64,000 nt of DNA from Hyphomicrobiales bacterium. GTDB lineage: Bacteria; Pseudomonadota; Alphaproteobacteria; Rhizobiales; Beijerinckiaceae. Positions 14,119 to 23,900 of this stretch are shown here, piece by piece (the stretch's first letter is position 1; every line of letters starts with the position of its first letter). The position numbers were made by a program, and so were the translations under genes. The notes beneath the pieces were generated by a model. The model was given only the letters and a program-made list of their open reading frames with translations, did not search any database and had not been told where the DNA came from. The stretch spans positions 29,609 to 93,608 of the forward strand of contig SEEM01000013.1 of the NCBI GenBank assembly GCA_004144595.1. The letters are read 5' to 3'.

Positions 14119-14530
14119 CGCCAGTCGGCCGGACGGCCGCTCTCGCTCGCGAGGGAGGAAAGTCCGGGCTCCACGGAAATACGGTGCCGGATAACGTCCG
14201 GCGGGGGCGACCCCAGGGAAAGCGCCACAGAGATCGAACCGCCTTGCGCTGGAGAGCTTCGGCTTTTCCGGCGAGGTAAGGGTGAAAAGGTGCGGTAAGA
14301 GCGCACCGCGGACCCGGCAACGGGGACGGCATGGCAAGCCCCACCGGGAGCAAAACCGAATAGGGACGATGCTGCCCGCGCAAGCGGGGAGGGGCAGGTT
14401 TCTGTGCCTTGTCGTCCGGGTTGGTTGCTCGAGGCGCGCAGCAATGCGCGTCCCAGAGGAATGGCCGTCACGTCGGGGGAGCGATCCTCCGGCCATCCAA
14501 AACCCGGCTTACAGGCCGACTGGCGCTTCG
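14119..14530 (+). ncRNA. rnpB: RNase P RNA (bacterial type A)
   Basis: Conserved 5' core GAGGAAAGTCCGGGCTCCA, GTAAGGGTGAAAAGGTGCGGTAAGAGCGCACCG, 3' GGCTTACAGGCCGACTGGCG pairing with 5' CGCCAGTCGGCC (P1). Confidence 0.95.
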
Positions 14531-14699
14531 ACCGTCGTGAATTCTGCTCCGCGGGGCATCCGACGCGGCCTTCTGCGCTTCCGGTGCTCCCGGACTGATG
14601 TCCGCGGCGCGCCGGTTCTCGAAAGCCACGCCGGCCGCCTCACCGGAGCGAATTCCCGATCGGTCTCAAGGCTCGGCTCATCAAGCCGGGATATTGGCC

Positions 14700-15122
14700 T
14701 TAGGCCACCGTCGTCTCGACCGGGATGTTGCCCTTCGTCGCGTGCGAATAGGGGCAGACCACATGGGCCTTCGTCACGAGGTCCTCGACTGCGGCCTTGT
14801 CGAGGCCGGGCACGGACACCGTCAGCTTCGCGGTGATGCCGAAGCCCTGGCCGTCATCGCGCGGGCCGATGCCTATATCGGCCGAGACCTTCGCGTCATC
14901 CGGGATCTTCACGTTCTCCTTGCCGGCGACGAACTTGAGCGCGCCGAGGAAGCAGGCCGAATAGCCCATGGCGAAGAGCTGTTCGGGGTTGGTGCCTTCG
15001 CCGCCGCCGCCGCCGAGTTCCTTTGGCGTGTTCAGCACGAGCTTGACGTTGCCGGTATCGGTCGCGGCCTGGCCTTCGCGGCCGCCGGTGGCGGAACCAT
15101 GGGCGGTATAGAGCGTCTTCAT
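14700..15122 (-). CDS. ohr: Organic hydroperoxide resistance protein (Ohr/OsmC family)
   Basis: TNPEQLFAMGYSACFLGALK and AHVVCPYSHATKGNIPV with both conserved Cys. Confidence 0.95.
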   Translation of the reverse strand: MKTLYTAHGSATGGREGQAATDTGNVKLVLNTPKELGGGGGEGTNPEQLFAMGYSACFLGALKFVAGKENVKIPDDAKVSADIGIGPRDDGQGFGITAKLTVSVPGLDKAAVEDLVTKAHVVCPYSHATKGNIPVETTVA

Positions 15123-15154
15123 GGCGGGTCTCCTGCCTCGCTGGGTTGATGGTT

Positions 15155-15198
15155 GTCTTTAGATTGTACACAATTAGATTGTCAACGATTAAATTGAG
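15155..15198. promoter_or_regulatory. Candidate OhrR operator in the ohr/ohrR divergent region
   Basis: ATTGT-AC-ACAAT dyad at 15163-15174 and a second AT-rich repeat AGATTGTCAACGATTAAATTG. Confidence 0.65.
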
Positions 15199-15252
15199 CC
15201 GAAGCAGAAGGCGGTTGATTGTGGCGCCGCTTTCGGTTTTGCCTGAAACAGG

Positions 15253-15738
15253 ATGACGGGCGAGGGTGCGATGACGAAGCGGGACAAGGCCGGGGATGGA
15301 GGGCCGCGTCTGGAGCAGCAGCTTTGCTTCGCGATCTATCAGGTCGGCCATGCCTTCAACCGGGCCTATCGCGCGATCCTGGGCGAACTCGGGCTGACCT
15401 ATCCGCAATATCTCGTGATGCTCGTGCTGTGGGAGCGGGACGGGCTGACGGTGAAGGCGCTCGGCGAGCGCTTGCTGCTTGATTCCGGCACGCTGACGCC
15501 GCTCCTGAAACGGCTCGAAGCGTCCGGCCTGATCCGGCGCGAGCGCGACGCCCGCGACGAGCGGCAGGTGCGAATCCATCTGGCCGAAAAGGGTGAGGGG
15601 CTGCGCGGGCAGGGACGTTGCGTCCAGGAGGCGATCGGGCAGGCGCTGGGCGGTACGGCTGGGGAAGCGGGACGCTTGCGCGACCAGCTTGGGCTCGTCC
15701 GCGATGCGCTGCTGACGTCGTCGTCTCGCAAGGACTGA
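15253..15738 (+). CDS. ohrR: MarR-family transcriptional regulator, probable OhrR
   Basis: QLCFAIYQVGHAFNRAYR (OhrR-type Cys near N-terminus), LDSGTLTPLLKRLEASGLIRRERD; divergent from ohr. Start may be ATG 15271. Confidence 0.9.
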   Translation: MTGEGAMTKRDKAGDGGPRLEQQLCFAIYQVGHAFNRAYRAILGELGLTYPQYLVMLVLWERDGLTVKALGERLLLDSGTLTPLLKRLEASGLIRRERDARDERQVRIHLAEKGEGLRGQGRCVQEAIGQALGGTAGEAGRLRDQLGLVRDALLTSSSRKD

Positions 15739-16032
15739 GCCGGCGCTTTTTGCATCAGCTGCCAAGCTTGTCCGGGGCTTCGCGCCTGCGGCGCGCCCTG
15801 GAACGACAAAGGGTACGCGCCCCTCGTGTCGCTTCCGGGCTGTCATGTTTTGCGCTGACCAAAAAGAACGGCGCGCCTTCATAAAATTTTTCGCAACGTT
15901 GATGCGTTCCGCCGCCTGCCCATAGGGCCGCGCCGTGCCGAATTGCGCGTGCTTACGGATACTTAACCTTAACGAGCTGTGATGCCGGAGAGACCCTGCC
16001 GGTGCGTTGCCGCGCCCCCGATTCCATTGACG

Positions 16033-16067
16033 CCCATAAAGGCCCATGCTATCCCAAATCATCCCGT
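16033..16067. promoter_or_regulatory. Candidate MraZ-binding array: four CCCNN repeats at exact 10-bp spacing
   Basis: CCCATAAAGG CCCATGCTAT CCCAAATCAT CCCGT; reverse complement is a TGGG-type direct repeat (last unit ACGGG). Confidence 0.8.
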
Positions 16068-16214
16068 CGAAGCCGGCAGGCAATCCAAAGGTCAGGCTCC
16101 GTGTGCCGCGCGGAATCTGGCGTGCGGGAGTGCCTTGCCCGCTTCGACGGGAAGACCTTTCGCCGCTGGCTCATCTGCGCCGCGGCGCCTTGAAGAGCAG
16201 GCCGGGAGGCGGCG

Positions 16215-16691
16215 TTGACGGACCGCTTCGTCTCGAACTTCACGAACCGGCTCGACGCCAAGGGGCGTGTTTCCATTCCCTCGAGCTTTCGGGCTGTCCT
16301 TGCGAAGGACGGCTACGAGGGCCTCTACGTCCATCAAGCGCTCGACCTGCCGGCGCTGGATGCCGGCGGCAACGCGCTCAGGTCCACGATCGACGACATC
16401 CTGGCGCGCTTCTCGCCGTTCTCGGACGAGTGGGAATTGCTCTCGACGGCGCTGAACGGCACCTCGGAGGTGCTGAAGATCGACACGGAGGGACGGATGA
16501 TGCTGAGCGAGGCGCTGAAGGTGCATGCCGGGATCGGCGACGCCGTGACCTTCGTCGGCCACGGCCACAAATTCCAGATCTGGGAGCCGGAGCGGTTCCG
16601 CGCGCATCTCGAGACGGCGCGAACAAGGCTGCGCGACGTGAAGCGCACGCTCGGCGGCTTGACGGCTCCAACGGGAGGCGCGGGCACATGA
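16215..16691 (+). CDS. mraZ: Transcriptional regulator MraZ
   Basis: [25 protein letters not shown] start; first gene of dcw cluster. Confidence 0.95.
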   Translation: MTDRFVSNFTNRLDAKGRVSIPSSFRAVLAKDGYEGLYVHQALDLPALDAGGNALRSTIDDILARFSPFSDEWELLSTALNGTSEVLKIDTEGRMMLSEALKVHAGIGDAVTFVGHGHKFQIWEPERFRAHLETARTRLRDVKRTLGGLTAPTGGAGT

Positions 16692-17728
16692 GCGACCATG
16701 GCGACCGTTCCGGCGGAGCCATTGGCGGACCGGCTCGTCATTTGCCCGTGTTGCTTGCCGAGGTTCTCGCCGCGCTCGCGCCGCAGGCCGGCGGGCGCTA
16801 TCTCGACGGAACCTTCGGGGCAGGGGGGTATTCGCGCGCCATCCTCGATTCCGCGCCGGGCCTGACGCTTCTCGGGCTCGACCGCGACCCTTCGGCGATC
16901 GCCGGCGGGGCCGATCTCGTCGCAGCGATGGCTGGACGCCTGACATTGTCGCAGGCCAATTTCGGCGAACTGGCCGAGGAGGCGCAGCGTTTCCAGATGG
17001 CGCCGCTCGACGGCGTCGTGCTCGATATCGGCGTTTCTTCCATGCAGATCGATCAGGCCGAGCGCGGCTTTTCGTTCCGCTTCGACGGACCGCTCGACAT
17101 GCGCATGAGCAGCAGCGGGCAGAGTGCCGCCGATCTGGTCAATGAGGCCGAGGAAGGGCTGCTCGCCAATATCTTCTACCATTACGGCGAGGAGCGTCGC
17201 TCGCGCGCCGTGGCGCGGGCCGTGATCGAGGCCCGCCGCAAGGCGCCGATCACCACGACCAAGCAACTGGCCGATCTCGTCGCCGGTGTGGTGTGGGGCG
17301 AGCCGGGTGGGGCGCATCCGGCGACGCGCGTCTTCCAGGCGCTGCGCATCGCCGTCAATGACGAACTCGGCGAGCTGGTCAGGGCGCTGCATGCGGCCGA
17401 GACGGTTCTGAAGCCCGGCGGACGGCTGGTCGTGGTCACTTTCCATTCCCTCGAGGATCGCATCGTCAAGCAGTTCTTCGCCGAGCGTTCGGGCCGGGTG
17501 CCGTCGGGCTCGCGCCATGCACCCGCGGTCGCCGCCGCTCAGCCGACCTTCAAGCTGGTCGAGAAGGGCGCCGTCGCGCCGTCCGAGGCGGAGATGCGGA
17601 TCAACCCGCGGGCACGCTCGGCCAAGCTGCGCGCCGCCGAACGCAACGAGGCACCGGGTCGCCGGGCCGATGCCGGTCTCGTCGCGCTCTCCACCGTCCC
17701 CGACCCGCAGCCGCGCCGGAGGCCCTGA
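16688..17728 (+). CDS. rsmH: 16S rRNA (cytosine1402-N4)-methyltransferase
   Basis: [58 protein letters not shown] at 16688 overlaps mraZ stop. Confidence 0.96.
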   Translation: MSDHGDRSGGAIGGPARHLPVLLAEVLAALAPQAGGRYLDGTFGAGGYSRAILDSAPGLTLLGLDRDPSAIAGGADLVAAMAGRLTLSQANFGELAEEAQRFQMAPLDGVVLDIGVSSMQIDQAERGFSFRFDGPLDMRMSSSGQSAADLVNEAEEGLLANIFYHYGEERRSRAVARAVIEARRKAPITTTKQLADLVAGVVWGEPGGAHPATRVFQALRIAVNDELGELVRALHAAETVLKPGGRLVVVTFHSLEDRIVKQFFAERSGRVPSGSRHAPAVAAAQPTFKLVEKGAVAPSEAEMRINPRARSAKLRAAERNEAPGRRADAGLVALSTVPDPQPRRRP

Positions 17729-17730
17729 GC

Positions 17731-18117
17731 GTGATCAAGCTCCTGCATGTCATCGCCATCGGCGCGCTGGTCTCCTCGGCGGTCTATGCCTATTCGATCA
17801 AGTACGAGACGACGCTGGCGACCGAGCATCTCCAGAAGCTCAAGGGCAAGACCCAGCGCGAGCGCGACGCCATCGCCGTGCTCAAGGCCGAATGGCAGTT
17901 CCTCAACCGGCCGGATCGCGTCCAGATGCTGGCCGAGCGCCATCTCGACCTGCAGCCCTTCGTCGTGACCCAGGTGGTCAAGCCCTCCGACATCCCGAAC
18001 CGCGGCCCGAAGGTCGACACCATCGGCCGCAAGCTCGAGGATCTCGGGCTCGGCCTGCCGACCGAGACGCCCCGGAGCACCAAAGCGGGCGCGACCACGC
18101 CGAGGCCGATGCCATGA
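17731..18117 (+). CDS. ftsL: Cell division protein FtsL
   Basis: Short single-TM protein between rsmH and ftsI; LKGKTQRERDAIAVLKAEWQFLNRPDRVQMLAERHLDL. Confidence 0.85.
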   Translation: MIKLLHVIAIGALVSSAVYAYSIKYETTLATEHLQKLKGKTQRERDAIAVLKAEWQFLNRPDRVQMLAERHLDLQPFVVTQVVKPSDIPNRGPKVDTIGRKLEDLGLGLPTETPRSTKAGATTPRPMP

Positions 18118-19892
18118 CCGAACCTACAGGACACGGGATTCCGATGGAGCACCAGCACGAGGCAGCCGAGGGCGCGGTGAAGCGCGGGCGCCTGGCCTGG
18201 CTCCGCGACGTCTTCCGCATGAGCGGCGAGAAGAGCGAGCCGCGGGTCGGCCTCGTCATCCTCGGCTTCTCCGCCCTGTTTCTCGCCATCACCGGCCGGC
18301 TTGTGTATCTCGGCGTGGCGCCCAACGAGCAGGTGGGCCTGCGCCGCGCCACCTCCAATGCCATCTCCTCCGCCCGGCCCGATATCGTCGACCGCAACGG
18401 CGAGGTCATGGCCACCGATATCCGCACGGTCTCGGTCTTCGCCGAGCCGCGCCGCATCCTCGACAAGGACGAGGCGACGGAGCTGCTGACTGCCGTGCTG
18501 CCGGATCTCGACGCCAAGGACCTGCGCGACAAGCTCGGCACCAAGAAGGGCTTCGTCTGGGTGAAGCGCGAGATCACCCCGCGCCAGCAGGCGGAAGTGC
18601 ACCGTCTCGGCATTCCCGGCGTCGGCTTCGTGCCCGAGAACAAGCGCGTCTATCCGAACGGCAACGCCGCGGCGCATGTGCTGGGCTTCGCCAATATCGA
18701 CAATGTCGGCATTGCCGGCATTGAAAAATACATCGACTCGCAGGGGTTGCAGGATCTGAACGGCGCCGGCCTCGCGACCGAGGCGTCGGACCTGAAGCCG
18801 GTCAGGCTCTCGATCGACCTGCGCGTCCAGCACCTGCTGCGCGACGAGCTCTCCAAGGGGTTGGAGCGCTTCAAGGCGATCGCGGCCGCAGGCGCCATCA
18901 TGGACGTTAATACCGGCGAGGTGATCGCGCTGGTCTCGCTGCCCGATTTCGATCCCGGCAATCCGGTCGATGCGCTGGAGAAGGACCGGATCAACCGAAT
19001 GAATGTCGGCGTCTACGAGATGGGCTCGACCTTCAAGGCGCTGACCATCGCGATGGCGCTCGATTCCGGCAAGGTCAACATCAATTCGAGCTTCTCGACC
19101 GCCGGCGGCATGATGCGGTTCGGCCGCCAGGTCATCAAGGAATACCACGGCACCGGCCGGACGCTGACCGTGCCGGAAGTATTCCTGCATTCGTCTAACA
19201 TGGGCTCGATCAAGATGGCGCTGGCCGTCGGCGTCGAGGGCCACAAGGCCTTCCTCAAGAAGATGATGCAACTCGACCGGATGACGACGGAGCTGCCGGA
19301 GAGCGCCGCCCCGATCGTCCCGCAGCGCTGGGGCGAGATCAACACGGCGACCATCGCCTTCGGGCACGGCCTCGCCGTCGCGCCGCTCCAGGCGCTGACC
19401 GCGGTGGCGGCGCTGGTCAATGGCGGCTACCTGATGAAGCCGACCTTCCTGCAGCGTTCCGAGGATGACGCACGCAAGGTCTCGACGCGCGTCATCAAGA
19501 CGGAAACCTCCGAGGCGATGCGCTACATCATGCGTCTCAACGGCGAGAAGGGCTCGGCGCGCAAGGCGAATATCGAAGGCTATTTCGTCGGCGGCAAGAC
19601 CGGCACGGCCGAGAAGGTCATCAACGGCCGCTACGCCAAGAACAGGAACTTCACGACCTTCACGGCGATCGCCCCCTCCGACAAGCCGAAATACCTGTTC
19701 CTCGCGATCTACGACGAGCCGAAGGGCTATGCCGAGAGCGGCGGCTATTCGACCGCGGCGTGGAATGCCGGTGTGACCACGGGCAAGGTGATCGAGCGCG
19801 CCGCGCCGATCCTCGGGCTCAACCCGCGCTTCGACCCGCCGCCGTCGCCGTTCCCGCTGATGGCCCGGCTCGGCGCCTGGGGTTCGCGCTGA
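18114..19892 (+). CDS. ftsI: Peptidoglycan transpeptidase FtsI (PBP3)
   Basis: YEMGSTFKALTIAMAL (SxxK), SSN, GGKTGTAEK (KTG); ATG 18114. Confidence 0.96.
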   Translation: MTEPTGHGIPMEHQHEAAEGAVKRGRLAWLRDVFRMSGEKSEPRVGLVILGFSALFLAITGRLVYLGVAPNEQVGLRRATSNAISSARPDIVDRNGEVMATDIRTVSVFAEPRRILDKDEATELLTAVLPDLDAKDLRDKLGTKKGFVWVKREITPRQQAEVHRLGIPGVGFVPENKRVYPNGNAAAHVLGFANIDNVGIAGIEKYIDSQGLQDLNGAGLATEASDLKPVRLSIDLRVQHLLRDELSKGLERFKAIAAAGAIMDVNTGEVIALVSLPDFDPGNPVDALEKDRINRMNVGVYEMGSTFKALTIAMALDSGKVNINSSFSTAGGMMRFGRQVIKEYHGTGRTLTVPEVFLHSSNMGSIKMALAVGVEGHKAFLKKMMQLDRMTTELPESAAPIVPQRWGEINTATIAFGHGLAVAPLQALTAVAALVNGGYLMKPTFLQRSEDDARKVSTRVIKTETSEAMRYIMRLNGEKGSARKANIEGYFVGGKTGTAEKVINGRYAKNRNFTTFTAIAPSDKPKYLFLAIYDEPKGYAESGGYSTAAWNAGVTTGKVIERAAPILGLNPRFDPPPSPFPLMARLGAWGSR

Positions 19893-19907
19893 TCTCGATC
19901 TATAACG

Positions 19908-21374
19908 GTGACCATGACGATGACCGGACACAGCCTCGGAGACCTCTTCCCCGAGATTTTCGAGGCTGAGGCCGCCAGCCAGCAGGTGAATGGCGTCGCC
20001 TTCGACAGCCGCAAGGTGACCGGCGACGACGTCTTCGTCGCGCTCGCCGGGGCAAAGGCCGATGGCGCGCGCTTCATCATGGATGCGGTCGGGCATGGCG
20101 CCGTCGCCGTGGTTTCGGGCGGGCCGCGACCGGCGGACCTGCCGGCCGGCGTCGCCTTCGCGCGGGTCGCCGACCCTCGGCTCGCTCTCTCGCTGGCGGC
20201 GGCGAAAATCCATCCGCGCCAGCCCAAGACCATCGTTGCGGTGACCGGCACCAGCGGCAAATCCTCGGTCGCGGATTTCACCAGGCAGATCTTCCAGGCG
20301 CTCGGCCATGAGGCGGCGAGCGTCGGCACCATCGGCGTGGTGACAGCCAAGAGCGCCGATTACGGCTCGCTGACCACGCCCGATCCGCTTTCGCTCCATG
20401 CCTCGTTCGACAAGCTCGCGGGCGAGGGCGTCACGCATCTGGCCATGGAAGCCTCCTCGCATGGTCTCGACCAGCGCCGCCTCGACGGCGTGCGATTGAG
20501 CGCCGGCGCCTTTCTCAATCTCGGGCGCGACCATCTCGACTATCATCAAAGCGTCGAGGAGTACCTTGCCGCGAAGCTACGGCTCTGGGAGTTGCTGCCG
20601 GCAGGCGCGCCGGTGGTGATCAATCGCGACGAACCCTATGCAGGGGAGGCGGCTGAGGCTGCGGTCAAGGCCGGGCATCCGATCATCGGCATCGGCCGCA
20701 AGGGCGAGACGCTGACCCTGCTGCGCAACGAGCGCGACGGCTTCTCTCAGCGGCTGACGGTCGGTTTCGACGGGCAGGAACTGTCCGTCGAGCTGCCACT
20801 GGTCGGCGATTTCATGGCCGGCAATGCGCTGGTTGCTGCCGGGCTCGCCATTGCGACCGGCGAGGACAAGGCTGCGTCGCTGAAGGCAAGTTCCGGTCTT
20901 ACGGGCGTCGCCGGGCGGCTCGAACGCGTCGGCGAGGCCAATGGCGGGCTCGTCGTCGTCGACTACGCCCATAAGCCTGATGCGCTCGCGGCGGTGCTGA
21001 CGACACTCAGGCCCTATGCGACAGGGCGCCTGATCTGCGTCTTCGGTTGCGGTGGCGACCGCGACAAGGGCAAGCGCCCGCTGATGGGTGCGATCGCCGC
21101 CGAGAAGGCCGATATCGCGATCGTCACCGACGACAATCCGCGCTCCGAGGACCCGGCGACGATCCGGGCCGAGATCATGGCCGCCTCGCCGAATCTTTCG
21201 GAGATCGGTGATCGCGAGGAAGCTATCCACGCCGCCGTCAGGATGCTGAAGCCTGGGGATTTGCTGGTCGTAGCCGGAAAGGGTCATGAATCCGGCCAGA
21301 TCATAGGCGACCGGACGCTGCCCTTCTCGGATCACGACGTGGTTCGCAAGGCGCTATCGGAGATCACGAGATGA
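19908..21374 (+). CDS. murE: UDP-MurNAc-tripeptide synthetase MurE
   Basis: VTGTSGKSSVADF, MEASSHGLDQRRL, VVDYAHKPDAL, VTDDNPRSEDP. Confidence 0.97.
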   Translation: MTMTMTGHSLGDLFPEIFEAEAASQQVNGVAFDSRKVTGDDVFVALAGAKADGARFIMDAVGHGAVAVVSGGPRPADLPAGVAFARVADPRLALSLAAAKIHPRQPKTIVAVTGTSGKSSVADFTRQIFQALGHEAASVGTIGVVTAKSADYGSLTTPDPLSLHASFDKLAGEGVTHLAMEASSHGLDQRRLDGVRLSAGAFLNLGRDHLDYHQSVEEYLAAKLRLWELLPAGAPVVINRDEPYAGEAAEAAVKAGHPIIGIGRKGETLTLLRNERDGFSQRLTVGFDGQELSVELPLVGDFMAGNALVAAGLAIATGEDKAASLKASSGLTGVAGRLERVGEANGGLVVVDYAHKPDALAAVLTTLRPYATGRLICVFGCGGDRDKGKRPLMGAIAAEKADIAIVTDDNPRSEDPATIRAEIMAASPNLSEIGDREEAIHAAVRMLKPGDLLVVAGKGHESGQIIGDRTLPFSDHDVVRKALSEITR

Positions 21375-22798
21375 GCGGCCCTCTGTGGACCGGAGATAAG
21401 TTGATCGCGGCGATGCGTGCGCGGCCCGAGGGCGCCGTGCCGCCGGCCGTGACCGGCGCCTCGATCGATACCCGCACGCTGGAGCCCGGCGACGTCTTCT
21501 TCGCCATCCAGGGCGAGACGCGGGACGGGCATGAGTTCGTCAAGGGCGCGCTTGGCAAGGGCGCGGCACTCGCCGTGATCGACGAAGCGCATGCTGCGGA
21601 ATTCGAAGGTGCCGGGGCGCTTGCCGTCGTGCCGGACGTGCTGAAGGCGATGGAACATGCTGGCACGGCGCGGCGCGCCGAGCTCAAGGCCGGCGTCGTC
21701 GCGGTCACGGGCTCCGTCGGCAAGACGGGCACCAAGGAGGCGCTGCGCCTCGTGCTCTCGCGCCAGGGCAAGACCCATGCGCCGGTTGCCTCCTACAACA
21801 ACCATTGGGGCGTGCCGCTGACGCTGGTGCGCACGCCGGCCGACATAGCCTATGGCGTCTATGAGATCGGCATGAACAGCCCCGGCGAGATCCTGCCGCT
21901 GGCGCGGATGGTGCGCCCGCAGGTCGCGATCATCACCACGATCCAGCCAGTGCATCTCGCCGCCTTCGCCTCGGTCGAGGGGATCGCCGAGGAGAAGGCA
22001 GGCGTTTACTGGGAGCTCGAGAAGGGCGGCACGGCGATCGTCAACGCCGATATCCCGCAATCCGAGCTGCTGCGCGATATCGCCCGGTCCGGACCGGCCG
22101 GGCGGATCATCACCTTCGGCGAAAGTCCGGATGCCGATGTGAAGCTGATTTCCTGCGCGCTCAAACCCGACCTGTCGACGGTCGAGGCCCGCGTCTTCGG
22201 TGAACCCGTGACCTATCGCCTGGGCAGCCCGGGCAAGCATATCGTGCTGAACTCGCTCAGTGTGCTAGCCGCCGTACACGCGCTCGGCGCCGATCTCGCG
22301 CTGGCGGCGCTGGCGCTGGGCGACCTCAAGCCGCCGGCCGGGCGCGGCGCGCGGCAAGTGCTGCAGGCGCCTGGCGGCAGGATCACGCTGCTCGACGAGA
22401 GCTATAACGGCAATCCGGCCTCGATGCGCGCCGCGATCGAGAATCTCGGCCGGCTGCCCGTCGAAGGCCGCGGCCGGCGCATCGCCGTGCTCGGTGACAT
22501 GCTGGAGCTCGGGCCGACCGGGCCGGAGCTGCATCGCGGCCTGGGGGAACCGCTGGTTTCCAACGGAATCGACAAGGTCTTCACCTGTGGCCCGTTGATG
22601 AAAGGGCTCCATGAGAGCTTGCCTTCCGCCATGCGGGGGGCTTATGCCGCCACGGCGAGCGAGCTGGAGCCGCTCGTGCTCGATGCGATCCGCGGCGGCG
22701 ATACCGTCACGGTCAAGGGATCGCTGGGCACGCGCATGGGTCCGATCGTCAAGGCGATACTCGCGCGTTTTCCTGCCGTGCCTGCCGAAGACCAATAG
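21371..22798 (+). CDS. murF: UDP-MurNAc-tripeptide:D-Ala-D-Ala ligase MurF
   Basis: VTGSVGKTGTKEALR, NNHWGVPLTLVR, LLDESYNGNPASMRAAIE. Confidence 0.96.
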   Translation: MSGPLWTGDKLIAAMRARPEGAVPPAVTGASIDTRTLEPGDVFFAIQGETRDGHEFVKGALGKGAALAVIDEAHAAEFEGAGALAVVPDVLKAMEHAGTARRAELKAGVVAVTGSVGKTGTKEALRLVLSRQGKTHAPVASYNNHWGVPLTLVRTPADIAYGVYEIGMNSPGEILPLARMVRPQVAIITTIQPVHLAAFASVEGIAEEKAGVYWELEKGGTAIVNADIPQSELLRDIARSGPAGRIITFGESPDADVKLISCALKPDLSTVEARVFGEPVTYRLGSPGKHIVLNSLSVLAAVHALGADLALAALALGDLKPPAGRGARQVLQAPGGRITLLDESYNGNPASMRAAIENLGRLPVEGRGRRIAVLGDMLELGPTGPELHRGLGEPLVSNGIDKVFTCGPLMKGLHESLPSAMRGAYAATASELEPLVLDAIRGGDTVTVKGSLGTRMGPIVKAILARFPAVPAEDQ

Positions 22799-22816
22799 AC
22801 AAGAGAACCCTGCAGC

Positions 22817-23899
22817 ATGCTCGTCTGGCTCGCCGACTTCGCCGGCACCTTCCCGGTGCTGAACGTCTTCCGCTACATCACGTTCCGCGCAGGCGGAGCG
22901 ACCGCGACGGCACTGCTCTTCGTCTTCTTCTTCGGGCCCTCGGCCATTTCCTGGCTCCGCATCAAGCAGGGCAAGGGCCAGCCGATCCGCACCGACGGGC
23001 CGGAATCGCACCTCGCCAAGCGCGGCACGCCGACAATGGGCGGGCTGATGATCCTGACAGGCGTATTCGTCGCCGTGCTGCTTTGGGGCAACCTGCGCAA
23101 TCCTTATGTCTGGATCGTGCTCGGCGTCACCGCGGCCTATGGCGCGATCGGTTTCTATGACGATTTCCTCAAGGTCACCAAGCAGTCGCACAAGGGCTTC
23201 TCCGGCAAGGCGCGCATCGCGATCGAGGTCGTCGTCGCGCTGATCGCCTGCTATTTCGTCATGCAGAACCAGCCGCCGGCGATCGGGTCCGGCTTCGCGA
23301 TGCCCTTCCTCAAGGAAGCGATCATTCCGCTCGGCATCCTGTTCCCGCTGGTCGCGTCCTTCGTCGTGGTCGGCGCCGGCAATTCGGTGAACCTGACCGA
23401 CGGGCTCGACGGTCTCGCCATCGTGCCGGTGATGATCGCGGCCGGCACCTTCGGCTTCATCTCCTACCTCGTCGGCAATGCGATCTTCGCCAACTACCTG
23501 CAGATCCACCACATCCCCGGCGCGGGCGAGCTCGCGGTGATCTGCGGCGCGGTGATCGGCGCCGGCCTCGGCTTCCTCTGGTTCAACGCGCCGCCGGCCC
23601 AGATCTTCATGGGCGATACCGGCTCGCTCGGGCTGGGCGGCCTGCTCGGCACCATCGCGGTCGCGACCAAGCACGAGATCGTGCTGGCCATCGTCGGCGG
23701 CCTCTTCGTCGTCGAGGCGCTCTCGGTCATCATCCAGGTCTTCGTGTTCAAGCGCACGGGCAAGCGCGTCTTCCTGATGGCGCCGATCCACCACCATTTC
23801 GAGAAGCTGGGCTGGACCGAGCCGCAGGTCGTGATCCGTTTCTGGATCATCTCGGTCGTGCTGGCGCTGGTCGGCCTCGCCACTCTGAAGCTGCGCTGA
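22817..23899 (+). CDS. mraY: Phospho-MurNAc-pentapeptide transferase MraY
   Basis: [52 protein letters not shown]. Confidence 0.98.
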   Translation: MLVWLADFAGTFPVLNVFRYITFRAGGATATALLFVFFFGPSAISWLRIKQGKGQPIRTDGPESHLAKRGTPTMGGLMILTGVFVAVLLWGNLRNPYVWIVLGVTAAYGAIGFYDDFLKVTKQSHKGFSGKARIAIEVVVALIACYFVMQNQPPAIGSGFAMPFLKEAIIPLGILFPLVASFVVVGAGNSVNLTDGLDGLAIVPVMIAAGTFGFISYLVGNAIFANYLQIHHIPGAGELAVICGAVIGAGLGFLWFNAPPAQIFMGDTGSLGLGGLLGTIAVATKHEIVLAIVGGLFVVEALSVIIQVFVFKRTGKRVFLMAPIHHHFEKLGWTEPQVVIRFWIISVVLALVGLATLKLR

Positions 23900-23900
23900 G

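Noticed and set aside
14024-14836. Several 60-184 aa ORFs over 14.02-14.84 kb
   Set aside because: They overlap the RNase P RNA gene or flanks and show no protein motifs
16033-16067. CCC repeats as a CRISPR or VNTR
   Set aside because: Units are only 10 bp with variable spacers and sit at mraZ; a regulator-binding array is more sensible
17790-20549. 919-aa minus-strand ORF opposite ftsL/ftsI/murE
   Set aside because: Antisense shadow of three well-supported dcw genes; compositional artefact
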